From Plutella xylostella (taxonomy: Eukaryota > Arthropoda > Insecta > Lepidoptera > Plutellidae), in contig NC_063983.1 in the NCBI RefSeq assembly GCF_932276165.1, positions 3,169,501-3,233,500 on the forward strand: a stretch of DNA of 64,000 nucleotides. The letters are read 5' to 3'. This document shows, one piece after another, positions 54,610 through 64,000 of the stretch. The notes beneath the pieces were generated by a model. That model saw only the letters and a program-made list of their open reading frames with translations, was not told the DNA's origin and ran no database searches. The position numbers were made by a program, and so were the translations under genes. Numbering within the stretch: the stretch's first letter is position 1; each line of letters begins with the position of its first letter.

Positions 54610-57600
54610 GGTGTCCCAAAAGTCAACGTCATCCCTTAGAGGGCTGATAGGTCAGCCCATGAGAGGCCAGAATATCACAATATGACCTTAGTAAAAACTC
54701 GATAATTTACGAGATATTGACACTTTTATAAATTTGCTGAAAATCGACACCTTGGATCAGTTTTTGGCGTGCCGCCGGTACAAAAATCCATATTGTTAGA
54801 ATTTGTTTGGTGTTGCAACACCCTGTATAGCCCTGCTATTGATTGCAGTCAAAAAAAAGATCGAGTAATGCTGTATGTTAAAAAAAACACGGTTTTCAAA
54901 GTCATAAAAGGTAATCGTATTTTTTTATAAACAACTTTGACTCTACATACTGTAAAAAAATATACAACGCGAACCTGGCACTTTATTTGAAAAGATTGCT
55001 CATTTAATGCAGTTTCCAAAATGGTATGAAACGTTGCTATTGTTTCAATTAACAAAAAAGTTATTCCTATTTTAGTACAAAACAACCTCGATGTAAAATT
55101 GTTTGATGGAAATTTATCTGACTGAATTTCTTAAGGGTAAGTCATTTTGGAATGAGTAAAAGTAAAATAGGTGGTGGGGTCAGCCGTGGCAACATAGATG
55201 ACGCAAAAATAGCTAAGAAAAAACTTACCGAACTCTTATAAAACATATTTTGCGTTTTTTACACCTTATTTAAAAAAAAAAAACATTTATTGACTTTTAT
55301 TTTTATTTCTCAAAATTATAACATCACATTATTATATTAAGTACATAATCAGCAAAAAATAATACTCATTAATGGTCGTAATCATAATTTTGAGAGTTTG
55401 GTTTTTTTTAACAATAAATTTAAAATAAATAACAAGTAATTAGAGGTGATTTTAATGACAAACTGATCTGTCCCTTTCCTTCTTTTGATACTGTGGATGT
55501 ACAATGTACATGTGTAAGCGTTTTACTTGTACAATATCACACATTAGCACTACTCAGAAATGTACGTTACCATGCGCTACATTTATGGGGAATGTGGAGT
55601 TGCGATAGTCCACTTTTTTCGAGAAAGATACTCAAAATGCGTTTTTTTTATTAAGTGTGACAACGTTGTCTCTTTTTCACTCCCGGCCACACCACCTATT
55701 TTACTTTAACTCATTCCAACATGACTTACCCTTAATAAATTCAGTCAGATAAATTTCCTTCAAACAATTTTACATCGAGGTCGTTTTGTACTAAAATAGC
55801 AATAACTTTTTTGTTAATTGAAACAATAGCAACGTTTCATACCATTTTGGAAACTGCATTAAATGAGCAATCTTTTCAAATAAAGTGCCAGGTTTGCGTG
55901 GTAATTTTTTTTTACAGTATGTAGAGTCAAAGTTGTTTATAAAAAAATACGATTACCTTTTATGACTTTGAAAACCGTGTTTTTTTTAAACATACAGCAT
56001 TACTCGATCTTTTTTTTGACTGCTATCAATAGCAGGGCTATACAGGGTGATGCAACACCAAACAAATTCTAACAATATGGATTTTTGTACCGGCGACACG
56101 CAAAAAACTGATCCAAGGTGTCGATTTTCAGCAAATTTATAAAAGTGTCAATATCTCGAAAATTATCGAGTTTTTACTAAGGTCATATTGTGATATTCTG
56201 GCCTCTCATGAGCTGACCTATCAGCCCTTTAAGGGATGACGTTGACTTTTGGGACACCCTGTATATATCTAGTTAGAATCTACTTTGATATGTATATATT
56301 TATATATTTTATTTAACATTATATTTAAATATACCCTTTTTTTAAAACCATTTAATGTTATATTTATTTATTTATATTAGCTATGCGTAATATTAGCAAG
56401 TTCAGCTTTCCTGCCACTATCCACTAATGTAGTTTTTCTTCTAAACATAATTTTATATTAAGCTTTTAGTTAAGATTAGTTTTATATCCGACCTCGGCTA
56501 AAACTTAAATAATTATTTGTGAATCCTATCATTGGCCATACTTTTTGTAATCAATTCTACTACTATAAGCTACTAAATGTAATCGCTGTTGGATTTTAAT
56601 AAAGATAAAAAAAAATAAAATAGTTATTTTATAATTAATAAGCTTATAAGATTCAAGATTTTAAAACTTTATTTCGCGCCAATTTGATAAAGTCGCCTTT
56701 GATAAGTTTGACAGCTATGGTACCTCTTGACCTCAGTCGACAGTGGCGCCAACTGGTGAGCAAAAAAACGGTAGTCCCCATTAAGAGGTGACAAAAGTTT
56801 TGTTTCGCGCTCACTAAGGTACATCGCGCAGCCTCAAGAGCGAGCGAGACGGAGAACTTTTGTAACGTTTAATTGCGCCCCGTGCTAGCTATTCAGTAGA
56901 GTTGTAGAGCTCAAAACCCCACTCACCGCCGGTAATCCAGCACCCTTGCGTAGCACACCTTGTAGTAGATCTGCAGCTCCTGGCTAGTTTTTATTTTTTC
57001 CGCCATGAATCAATGTGTAGCAAAATGGTCCTTATGTGGCAGTAACAGAGCTCAAATTCCCACTCACCGCCGGTAATCCAGCACCCTCGCGTAGCAAACC
57101 TTGTAGTAGATCTGCAGCTACCTACTGGTTAGTTATTGTTTTTGTCGACAGAGAAAAAACAAAATGACCCTTGTGCCCTCTACATGCTTATGTTGCAGTT
57201 CATTCTAACAACTATGCTATGGTAAAACAGTTCAAAATCCAACTCACCGCCGGTAATCAAGCACCCTCGCGTAGCACACCTTCTAGTAGATCTACAGCTC
57301 CTGGTTAGTTCTTATATTTGCCGCGCCAGAAGCAACATGGATAACCTACCTAATTGTGGCACCAAGTTGTGGTAAAATTACCCTTGTAATAGAGTTCAAA
57401 ATCCCACTCACCGCCGGTAATCCAGCACCCTCGCGTAGCACACCTTGTAGTAGATCTGCAGCTGCTCGCTGGCGGTCTCGGCCTGCAGCAGCGACGCGCG
57501 GTTCACGAACGCCTCCGCCTGCACCGGCTCGTCCACTTCTAGGTACAAGCGGGCGATCTTGAGGTAGGTCTCGAGCTTGTAGTCTACTGAGTATTGTCTG

Positions 57601-60508
57601 TGGGGGAAAAAGTGATTTTAAAATATCCGACACTCCCTCCGATTGTTGGATTGCCTAGTCACAATGCTATGCCACCTAAAAGTTTGTTCACGAAGACCGG
57701 AGAACCGAGCAGATTTATTATTACGATGGAAATAAAACCTTGCGTCATTGTAAGAAGGTTTATAATGCATGAAGACCCTTTAGCATGACGATTCAAAAAA
57801 TATCCAGTCTTAGATGGGCTGTGTGTATGTTCGAACAACCAAGCTTGGGCTGGCAAAACTAAAAAAGGCCACAGGCCATCATTATCCAGCATTACGGGAA
57901 ATTATAAAATAGAATAAGACTTGGATAGGTATAGGACCAAGAATCTGAGTGGTGAGCAAAGAGGTTATATATTATTATTCTTACTTCTGTCCAGTTTCAA
58001 GTGGAATTCCGACGAGGACATTAGCGGCTTCCTTCCAGTTCTGGTTGCGCTCGTAGATATCTGCCAGGTGTTGTCTGATACTGGCCACCTGCAATCGAAC
58101 ATAATTGTGCCAAGTTACTTAGTAGTTTGAGAAAATTTGTAAGTATACACTATATAACACTCATAGATGAGAAACAATAGGCAGCCACTACATAAGTAGA
58201 TGGAGGAAGGAGTATTGACAGGGTTATGATAAGAGTGAGGTAGTGGAAGCATAGAGTCCATCCACCATTCTCATATATTTTCTTTATCTGCAGAGTTGTG
58301 TCCCATTTCAAACATATAAATCTCAATCATGCAACAGATTAATGTTGGAGCAAGTGAAAGCATTACCTGCTCTTCAAATGAGATAACTCTGGGCTGGATG
58401 ACATCAAGAGCAAAGTGTGACACATCCTGTGACACACTGTCTGCCAGGAGACCGAGGTGTGTGGACACATCCGTCAGCAGCTGACGGGATATCACCAGGC
58501 TTACATTTTCATTCACAACTGTAATTTGATGAAAGAAGATTATAAGTTACCTCCATTATTATTATATACAACTATAGACTATTTCATTATCTTCTGTCAT
58601 CTGTGATGGGCCAGTTAGCCATAATAAAATAATTTGGTCAGACTTATCAATCCCTAAAAAAATGTTAATGGCAAGTTTAAAGTGTGTATCACAAATGCAT
58701 AAAGTTATTAGACAGGGCTTTACATCTGTTTTACTTTTGTCTAGATTTTGTGGTAAGACCAAACATGTTGTATGCATGTTATGACTCTTACCTCTATAGA
58801 TGGCTTTATCTATGTGTAAGTATTTATAAGACCTGTAACTGTATCTTGTTTGTGTACAAATTAAGAATATCTATGTATATTATGTAAAGGTGGTGAAGTA
58901 AATAAAATAGATACTATCAGTTCTAACTTACTGGCTTCTATAAAAGCTTTTAAACATTCTGCTAGCTCTTCTTCTGGGTTTTTCAATATTTCCATAAGAA
59001 CATTGCGGTATCTGAAAAATACATTTACTTCATTAAATGGAATATAAAATGGTACATAATATTATGATATTTCAGTTTTAGACTTTATTTTCAGATGACC
59101 TAGAGGTCTTTTTAATAACAGTTGAACTTTGTATTTCTTACTACCACTCTTAACAGTTGTGGGCAGTCAGTGACAGCCACAATTCTGACCAGCTCTAAGG
59201 GTTTGTCGCCAACACACTAAGAAAATGACTGCTATCTTATTGAGACACTAATGCCCGTTTTCACCAAGACATCCTAAATTTTAGGAAACTTTTAACTCAT
59301 TTTAAGGATCTCCTAAGCGTAGAATGGTTTTCACCACTGACGAACTGTCATTTAAATCCGTTAGGGACTTCCTAAATTTAGGAGGTGGAATTTCGGCCTC
59401 TTAAAGTTAAGTGACAGTTTTTTTGTTTGCAAATATACTTCTAGCTACTCAAAATTAGATATATTGAAGCTATAGAATTAATCACAGATCGTGTATTCGA
59501 CCACGTAATTACGTGAGAGATGTCGAGAGACAGCATTTTACCAAAAAAAAAATTGGAGTAACATCTTGGATACTTGAACTTTTTTCGAAGGTCCAGATTA
59601 AGTAAAGAAAGTGTCCTTTTCCTCCTTACTAGGTACTTAAATATTGATTTCCAGGATTAATAATACCATTGTAATTTAGGTGAAAATATGTATTTAATTT
59701 AAATTAAAACATATTTATTTTATTACACTCATCAACACTCTGTTCCACCAATGAATCAGTTGCTAATCATATTGCGCTCTGCCACTTCTTCTTCAAGTTC
59801 CGTTTCCTACCGGAACAGAGCAAAGCAAAGGTGGATTTCTTCAAAATAGTCAAGTTTCAAGAAAATAATTGTCCGCTTTTTCTATTTTCCGCCATTGCTT
59901 CCTGCACTTTATTAAATTATTTTTCTTCTCTTTTGGAAGGATAAAATACAATTTTCGGTTTCTTATTTACAAACAAAACGTAATCAATAAGGCGATGTCA
60001 ACAAATATTATACTTTTAAAAGCATAGACAATTGACTAACAGCCAATGTTGACAGCAAAATGAATGAATGAAATTGAATCGGTAAAAAACATCACTAGTA
60101 TTTAGGTGACGGATTGCTAGGGAGCTCTTAGCTTGGTGAAAATGAATTTACGTAGGGAGTGGATTTAAGAAGTCTCTTAGCTTAAGAAACTTTTAGTAAT
60201 ATGACTGTTTAGGATGTCTTGGTGAAAACGGGCATAAGTAGCTTGTTTAAAGATCTTTGAGGGTACTTCAATTGCTTTTGTAAAATACTGCAGGTCTCTT
60301 TACTACGATCTAAAAGTTATTTGGTATCTATAATTTTTTGATTGAAACTTATACAAAGTTAAAAAAAGTATTTATATATAGGTTTAGGATTCAGTAAAGA
60401 AATATATGTGTGGAGGTTATCTTACTTTTCAGCTTGATCCTTGTGGAGGCCACCCGAATTTCGGAGTTCTGTTAAATATTGGCGCACGGCTTGTAAATTC
60501 AGAGGCAT
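50165..60508 (-). CDS. CSN4: COP9 signalosome complex subunit 4
   Basis: PCI-domain subunit of the COP9 signalosome, which removes NEDD8 from cullins. Exons, 5' to 3': 60426-60508, 58932-59011, 58367-58518, 57985-58088, 57412-57597, 52919-53037, 52157-52311, 50744-50960, 50165-50298. They sum to 1230 nt, giving 409 residues (human 406). Diagnostic stretches: [98 protein letters not shown] and the PCI block LLSASKLYNNITFDELGALL. The C terminus ends in AKLMEEEMIQ. Intron 5 (53038-57411) is swollen by mobile elements and by three partial copies of exon 5. All phases agree. The gene shares a divergent upstream region with the next gene. Confidence 0.96.
53405..53614 (+). repeat. RTE-like 3' tail repeat in COPS4 intron 5
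   Basis: Has the widespread moth pattern CTAGCTGTTCCCGCGCGCTT, CGGGATAAAAAGTAGCCTAT, TCCGTTCAGTAGTTTTGGCG and GTGAAAGAGTAACAGACAGA, with a (CAGA)n microsatellite (about 53560-53581) and an end in TTTATAATATTAGTTAGGAT. This matches the 3' end of RTE-type LINEs and derived SINEs. Decayed relatives are near 8280-8395 and 15565-15605. Confidence 0.7.
53617..53871 (+). pseudogene. SAP-like protein fragment, probable mobile-element remnant
   Basis: MNVHALKAELRKRSTKISGL then KEQLIQR resembles a SAP nucleic-acid-binding motif (helix, Leu-rich helix, KxxL). It continues across a plausible splice (CAGAG|GTTAGT to TTACAG at about 53787-53792) into HQDYDRNSNLVGNVEDSI. Sequence after 53871 has many stops. 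SAP-bearing fragments often come from DNA transposons in insects, but the source family is not identified here. Confidence 0.4.
54553..54604. repeat. (TA)n microsatellite
   Basis: About 26 TA units directly abut the mariner-like foldback element, whose target dinucleotide is TA. The element may have inserted at the edge of the microsatellite. Confidence 0.9.
54607..56261. mobile_element. 1.65-kb foldback element with ~585-bp inverted arms
   Basis: Begins CAGGGTGTCCCAAAAGTCAA and ends with the reverse complement, flanked by TA on both sides (54605-54606, 56262-56263), as in Tc1/mariner-type insertion. The arms run to about 55196 and from about 55681 with high identity, for example GATATTGACACTTTTATAAA and AGATAAATTTCC-type blocks. 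The ~485-bp centre is AT-rich with no transposase. It lies in COPS4 intron 5. A long hairpin could form in the COPS4 pre-mRNA. Confidence 0.85.
56776..56881. mobile_element. Second copy of the GGGGCGC MITE family, COPS4 intron 5
   Basis: Contains GCGCAGCCTCAAGAGCGAGC and GACGGAGAACTTTTGT, the inverse of the middle of the 5981-6087 element, with inverted outer words ACAAAAGTT (about 56791) and AACTTTTGT (about 56856). The right end GCGCCCC is followed by GTGCTAG, as at 6081-6094. The left end has drifted. Confidence 0.55.
56921..57299 (-). repeat. Three partial copies of COPS4 exon 5 with donor site
   Basis: The last ~53 bp of exon 5 plus its GTGAGT donor recurs in intron 5 at 56921-56979, 57062-57119 and 57242-57299. 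The true donor is at 57406-57411. Shared plus-strand words are ACTCACCGCCGGTAAT, CGCGTAGCACACCTTGTAGT and AGATCTGCAGCT. Spacings are 141, 180 and 164 bp, and intron spacer is partly shared (AGAGTTCAAAATCCCACTCA). Coding changes are few, mostly single substitutions. All copies keep a consensus donor. Each sits on the intron side. Confidence 0.9.
59252..60234. mobile_element. Harbinger-like MITE (983 bp) in COPS4 intron 1
   Basis: Inverted ends TGCCCGTTTTCACCAAGACA and TGTCTTGGTGAAAACGGGCA, extending inward through TCCTAAA/TTTAGGA, with 3-bp TAA target duplications (59249-59251, 60235-60237). Internal frames are short. The termini and TAA site fit PIF/Harbinger. No transposase is visible. Confidence 0.75.
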
Positions 60509-61316
60509 TTTACTAGTTTCAATAGTATTGTTAATATTATAATTCAGAAAATTCAGAATCAGTTCAATCAGTTGTTTTTATTTATCTGTCAAAATTTCCG
60601 AACAATCACACACAGATAAAAAACCGTTTGTTATGTTGGCAAATCTGATATACCTACACTGAGAACTTGTCGGGTCGTTGCAAAGTTCCCAGTCATTGGC
60701 TAGAAATATAGACGGGCGCACTGGCGCTGCCGCTGCCACTGGCTTGGTTTAAAAATTTACAGGAGGCAAAGCGTGGCAGAAACTTTTCAGAAAGTCTCTC
60801 ATATCATATCATAAGTCCAATGACAGTTTGCAGCCGATGTTGGCTTCGTGTAAACTATGCATAACTCAGCCGTGAACGCGACAGGCGAAAGACAATGCCA
60901 CAGAGTCAAAAAAATATTATCTATGGACGGTCATATTTTTAATTTTTATTTTTATGTTGGTAGTATTTGACGTTTATACGAAATTAAAATAAGCGCCATC
61001 GCGAATTATTTAATTTTATCATACAAAAATGCAATAAATCCCGATAAAACATAGTGCAAGTGCATAAATATCTCCTTGATTATTAAGTGAATTCAAAATA
61101 TATAAGGTTTTCTCCCAAATTATGCTGTAGTTGAAGTGTTTTCGTTTGACCATTTGTTTTCAACTGTGCAATGGAGGGCTCGTAGCTTTTGACAACCTAA
61201 AATGGCGGCGTCTTTGAACTCAAAAATATATTGAGTCACATCATTTTGAAAACAAGTTACAACTCTCTACAGTATGAAATAACTTTTATTTTATGTGAAG
61301 TGTTAAAACTATCAGA
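60509..61316. promoter_or_regulatory. Divergent intergenic region between COPS4 and the lin-54-like gene
   Basis: An 808-bp head-to-head spacer expected to hold both promoters and 5' UTRs. No TATA box or repeat is obvious. Short direct sequence features are not convincing. Confidence 0.4.
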
Positions 61317-64000
61317 ATGGATCATCAATTAGATGACTCGTTAAACCTGGACGGTGCTATGGGAGTAAGTTGAGATGTTGTTTTGATATTTGCCCAAAAG
61401 TAATTTTGGACACTTTTCCCTCCACTGCTTTCTGTAAGTTATTACAAGCTCTTGAGTTACAGTAATCCTTTGATTTATACTAGTCATACTTGTAGTGTCT
61501 TCTCAAGCTTAGATTAACAGTTCATATATTGATAATCTAAGTTCTCAAAATTTAACTTTTATGTATGTCATGTTTTACTTACCTGTTTTCTTTACATTAA
61601 AATAAGTTATGTCCTATGTTTATTTTGCATACTTTTCTCTCCATACTCTTAGGTGGACTTTGAGCACAGTGTTGATGTAGTAGACAGTCAGTCCACTCTG
61701 GCCTTAGAAGGAAGCAGCCACATGGACGGTATCTCGATGGAGTTTGAAAATATTGAGGAGCAACCAATGCTCATGGAAACTGTGAATGAGGAAACTGTTG
61801 GTTAGTATTTCTGTAAAAGGTCCAAAATTTCATAGTGTACCTATAACATTTTATATTTCTCTCTGCATTAAAATACTAATCACTTTTACCAAGCTTTATA
61901 CCACCACCACTCTCACATTCACATGACACCATAGTTAGTCTTCATATTCAATACCCTTATGATAAAGGCGGTGGTCAACTTGATTGCGCCAATTGACTAT
62001 TATCATTCACATCATTTTTGAAATCCTAATATTACAGGTTCTACCTAGCTGGATTTGGATGGCCACTGGCTTTGAGACACATGTGAGATGTGGTGGCCCC
62101 ATAATAATAATAATTAAATTACATAATGCCTCACATTTATTTTAATTACAGGTCTGATGGGGGAAGAGTATACTTTATCCTCAGATCATGACTTCAATGT
62201 GCAATCCAGCCAAGACTTAGAAACAACCATAATTGATGCAAATGTAAGTAAAAAATTACATTCTTTTCTGGAGTCTCTGAAGATTTCGGAACTCACTTAT
62301 AATCAGATGCCATAAGTAGCTAATAGGTTGAATTATATGAAAACAATAAGCTCATTATTTTTTCGATTGCAGCAACAGAATATAATGACTTCTGAATCAA
62401 TAATGGATCTTCAGTTTGAACCCAAACATATACCTACACCTACAGCATCTACAAGTACTCAAAGAATATCAATAAAGGTAATGATCTTCTTTACAATGAT
62501 TGTAGGGGTTCTAACTTGCAGGATGGAGTAAAACAACTATTTAAGGTTGACGAAGGCGTGCGTCCAGTGGCCGCTATGTAAGTGAGCACATGTGTGATTA
62601 GAAATTTGGCCTTATATAGACTCGGTGCCATCCCCCCGCACCGCGCGGGACCCTTGTGACGTACCGGTTACCGGTCGCACGCCTTATGAAAAAACGTATG
62701 TTTATTAAAATAATGCATGGTTAAATATACATACAAAATGCATACAGTAGGTATCAGTAAGTAGGTAAGACATCCATATTTATATGAAACAGTACCTAAC
62801 GATTCTACTTAGGTTTAATTAACTAGGTATTTAAGTAATTTATTTGACTACAACTAAACAATGCATGTGTGTGTGTGGGGTGACTGGTTGGTAGGTACAT
62901 ATTGTAACGCGTCGCTAACAATGATGTTTACATATATTATTCACTTTACTGTACAAGAACTAAATTTCCGAATCATTTTAATTCCAGGCCATAACTCCTA
63001 GAGCAACAGCCAGCATGCCTCGTCAGGTGGCCATAGCGCCCAAGCCCACGCCGGTCGCCAAGCAGACCCTCGTGGCAGGCAAACACTTTACTATCGCACC
63101 ACGGACTGTCACTGCCATTGCACCAAAACCCATGACCGCCGTGCCCAGGATGGGCGTGGTCAAAAAACTGGCGCTCAGTGGCGTCATGCCCGGGCAAAAG
63201 GCTGGCCAAACTGTTATTGGTAAATAATTTGTATATTTTATTTGAGTGACAGGTCATTACACAGTTTATCTACATACATACTAAAAAAATATTTTTTCCA
63301 TTTTTTTATAGCACAAATTGGTAAGCAGTTAGTGATGATGCCGACGGGAGGTGGACAGAAGATAAAGCTGGTGCAGTCCAGCGGTGGACAACCTATGCAG
63401 GTAATTTAATGCATTCTGGTATAAAGTGTTTGTTCATTGTATGGACGAACAATCAATCAATTGATATGTAATTTTCATTCCCCATATTTCTATTCCTATA
63501 TGAAATATTTTTATATTTTTCAGGCACAATTAATATCCACAAAAAACATTATAAACGCTCAAACTGGGAAAAAGCAAGTGATGGCAAAAGTAGTCATGCA
63601 ACCAAGTAAGTTTTATGTAGGCTATGCCATATTTGTTTATTTGTGACTAGTTTGAAGTTTGGTCCTAGTGCGTCCCCGTCGTCGTATGCATCGCGTTCGT
63701 TTGCGACTGATTTGATTACTGAGTAAACATACTCACACATGACATTCAAAATGCTTACGCTGCACTGGTCTATTGCCGCTAAGAACAGCTCCGCAATAGA
63801 CACCTGCTCCGTGGATCCACTTATGCAAGATTGTTCTCTTTGATAACTTTGTTACCCATAACCAAATAAAATGAAACATTTTGCAACACAGACCAGGCGA
63901 GTGCGCTGAGCGCGTCGGACCAGCCGGCCGTGATCACGAAGCTCACGCCGGCCGGCGCCGCGGGCGCGCCGCGCTTCGTCACCATGCAGCAGAAGACTGT
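61317..64000 (+). CDS. N-terminal part of a transcriptional regulator-like protein, possibly lin-54/mip120
   Basis: Exons 61317-61364, 61653-61800, 62152-62243, 62373-62477, 62988-63219, 63312-63400, 63524-63605 and 63892-64000 (continuing) join with GT-AG sites and correct phases. The start is MDHQLDDSLNLDGAMG. An acidic N-terminal third (EHSVDVVDSQSTLALEG, MEFENIEEQPMLMETVNEE) is followed by a low-complexity region rich in Ala, Pro, Val, Lys and Gln (VAIAPKPTPVAKQTLVAGK, GKQLVMMPTGGGQKIKLVQS, PAVITKLTPAG). This layout fits the N terminus of a chromatin or transcription regulator. I recall similar VITKL and QKIKLV phrases in LIN54, a MuvB/DREAM subunit, but its cysteine-rich CXC domains would lie beyond the window, so the name is unproven. 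The exon 8 end is GC-rich. Confidence 0.6.
62036..62115 (+). repeat. SINE tail fragment
   Basis: GTTCTACCTAGCTGGATTTG, then GGATGGCCACTGGC and ACATGTGAGATGTGGTGGCC, resembles the 3' part of the tRNA-derived SINE at 31940-31985. It ends in ATAATAATAAT. The tRNA-like head is missing. It lies in intron 2 of the lin-54-like gene. Confidence 0.55.

Noticed and set aside
54849..55085. 78-codon frame in the foldback arm
   Set aside because: The same sequence is mirrored in the opposite arm, with no similarity to a transposase.

Overview
The window is animal nuclear DNA, almost certainly from a moth or butterfly. All conserved genes are split by introns with standard GT-AG sites. They encode typical metazoan housekeeping proteins. 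The introns and gaps are filled with AT-rich sequence and repeat families common in Lepidoptera: tRNA-derived SINEs, a repeat carrying CTGCTGGACATAGGCCTC, RTE-like 3' tails, hAT, Harbinger and mariner-like MITEs, and 5'-truncated LINEs. No operons, CRISPR arrays or bacterial features are present. Family names come from protein motifs recalled from known families. No database search was run.

Layout: (1) 1-2828, minus: first three coding exons of the Tor kinase, running off the left edge. (2) 3671-17204, plus: complete Ube4b, a U-box ubiquitin ligase/E4 factor with 20 coding exons (1224 codons, in frame throughout), head-to-head with Tor. (3) 18730-19746, minus: intron-less UBIAD1/heix-like prenyltransferase. 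(4) 20813-22353, minus: two-exon sedoheptulokinase. (5) 22.4-24.7 kb: intergenic, with a 365-bp perfect-length foldback. (6) 24725-25222, plus: small lysine-rich protein that I do not recognise. (7) 25.7-27.9 kb: LINE fragment, foldback and a degenerate tandem repeat. (8) 28312-30722, plus: ZCCHC9-like CCHC zinc-knuckle protein, tail-to-tail with (9) 31109-36935, minus: an eight-exon SET/MYND protein of the arthropod Smyd type. (10) 37.4-43.3 kb: mobile-element island, including a hAT in a hAT in a hAT in a SINE, and a jockey/CR1-like LINE fragment inside an intron of (11) 40911-44915, plus: an unrecognised protein with FG dipeptides. (12) 45051-45797: 746-bp MITE with 8-bp target duplication. 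(13) 47242-49552, plus: mitochondrial porin VDAC, tail-to-tail with (14) 50165-60508, minus: nine-exon COP9 signalosome subunit 4. (15) 61317-64000, plus: start of a regulator-like gene, possibly lin-54/mip120, running off the right edge.

The most unusual signal is a recurring architecture. At seven exon edges in three unrelated genes (Ube4b exons 7, 8 and 10; Smyd exons 2, 6 and 7; COPS4 exon 5), part or all of the exon together with its splice site is repeated one to six more times inside the neighbouring intron. The extreme case is Ube4b exon 8, present in seven nearly identical 173-bp exon-plus-mini-intron units. That exon is 121 bp long and open in all three frames, so 1, 4 or 7 copies keep the reading frame. 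I see this either as a local duplication process acting on splice boundaries, which may be undescribed, or partly as an assembly artefact for the seven-copy array. The genes are otherwise independent cellular functions: growth control, ubiquitin and COP9 pathways, mitochondrial transport, sugar metabolism and chromatin.
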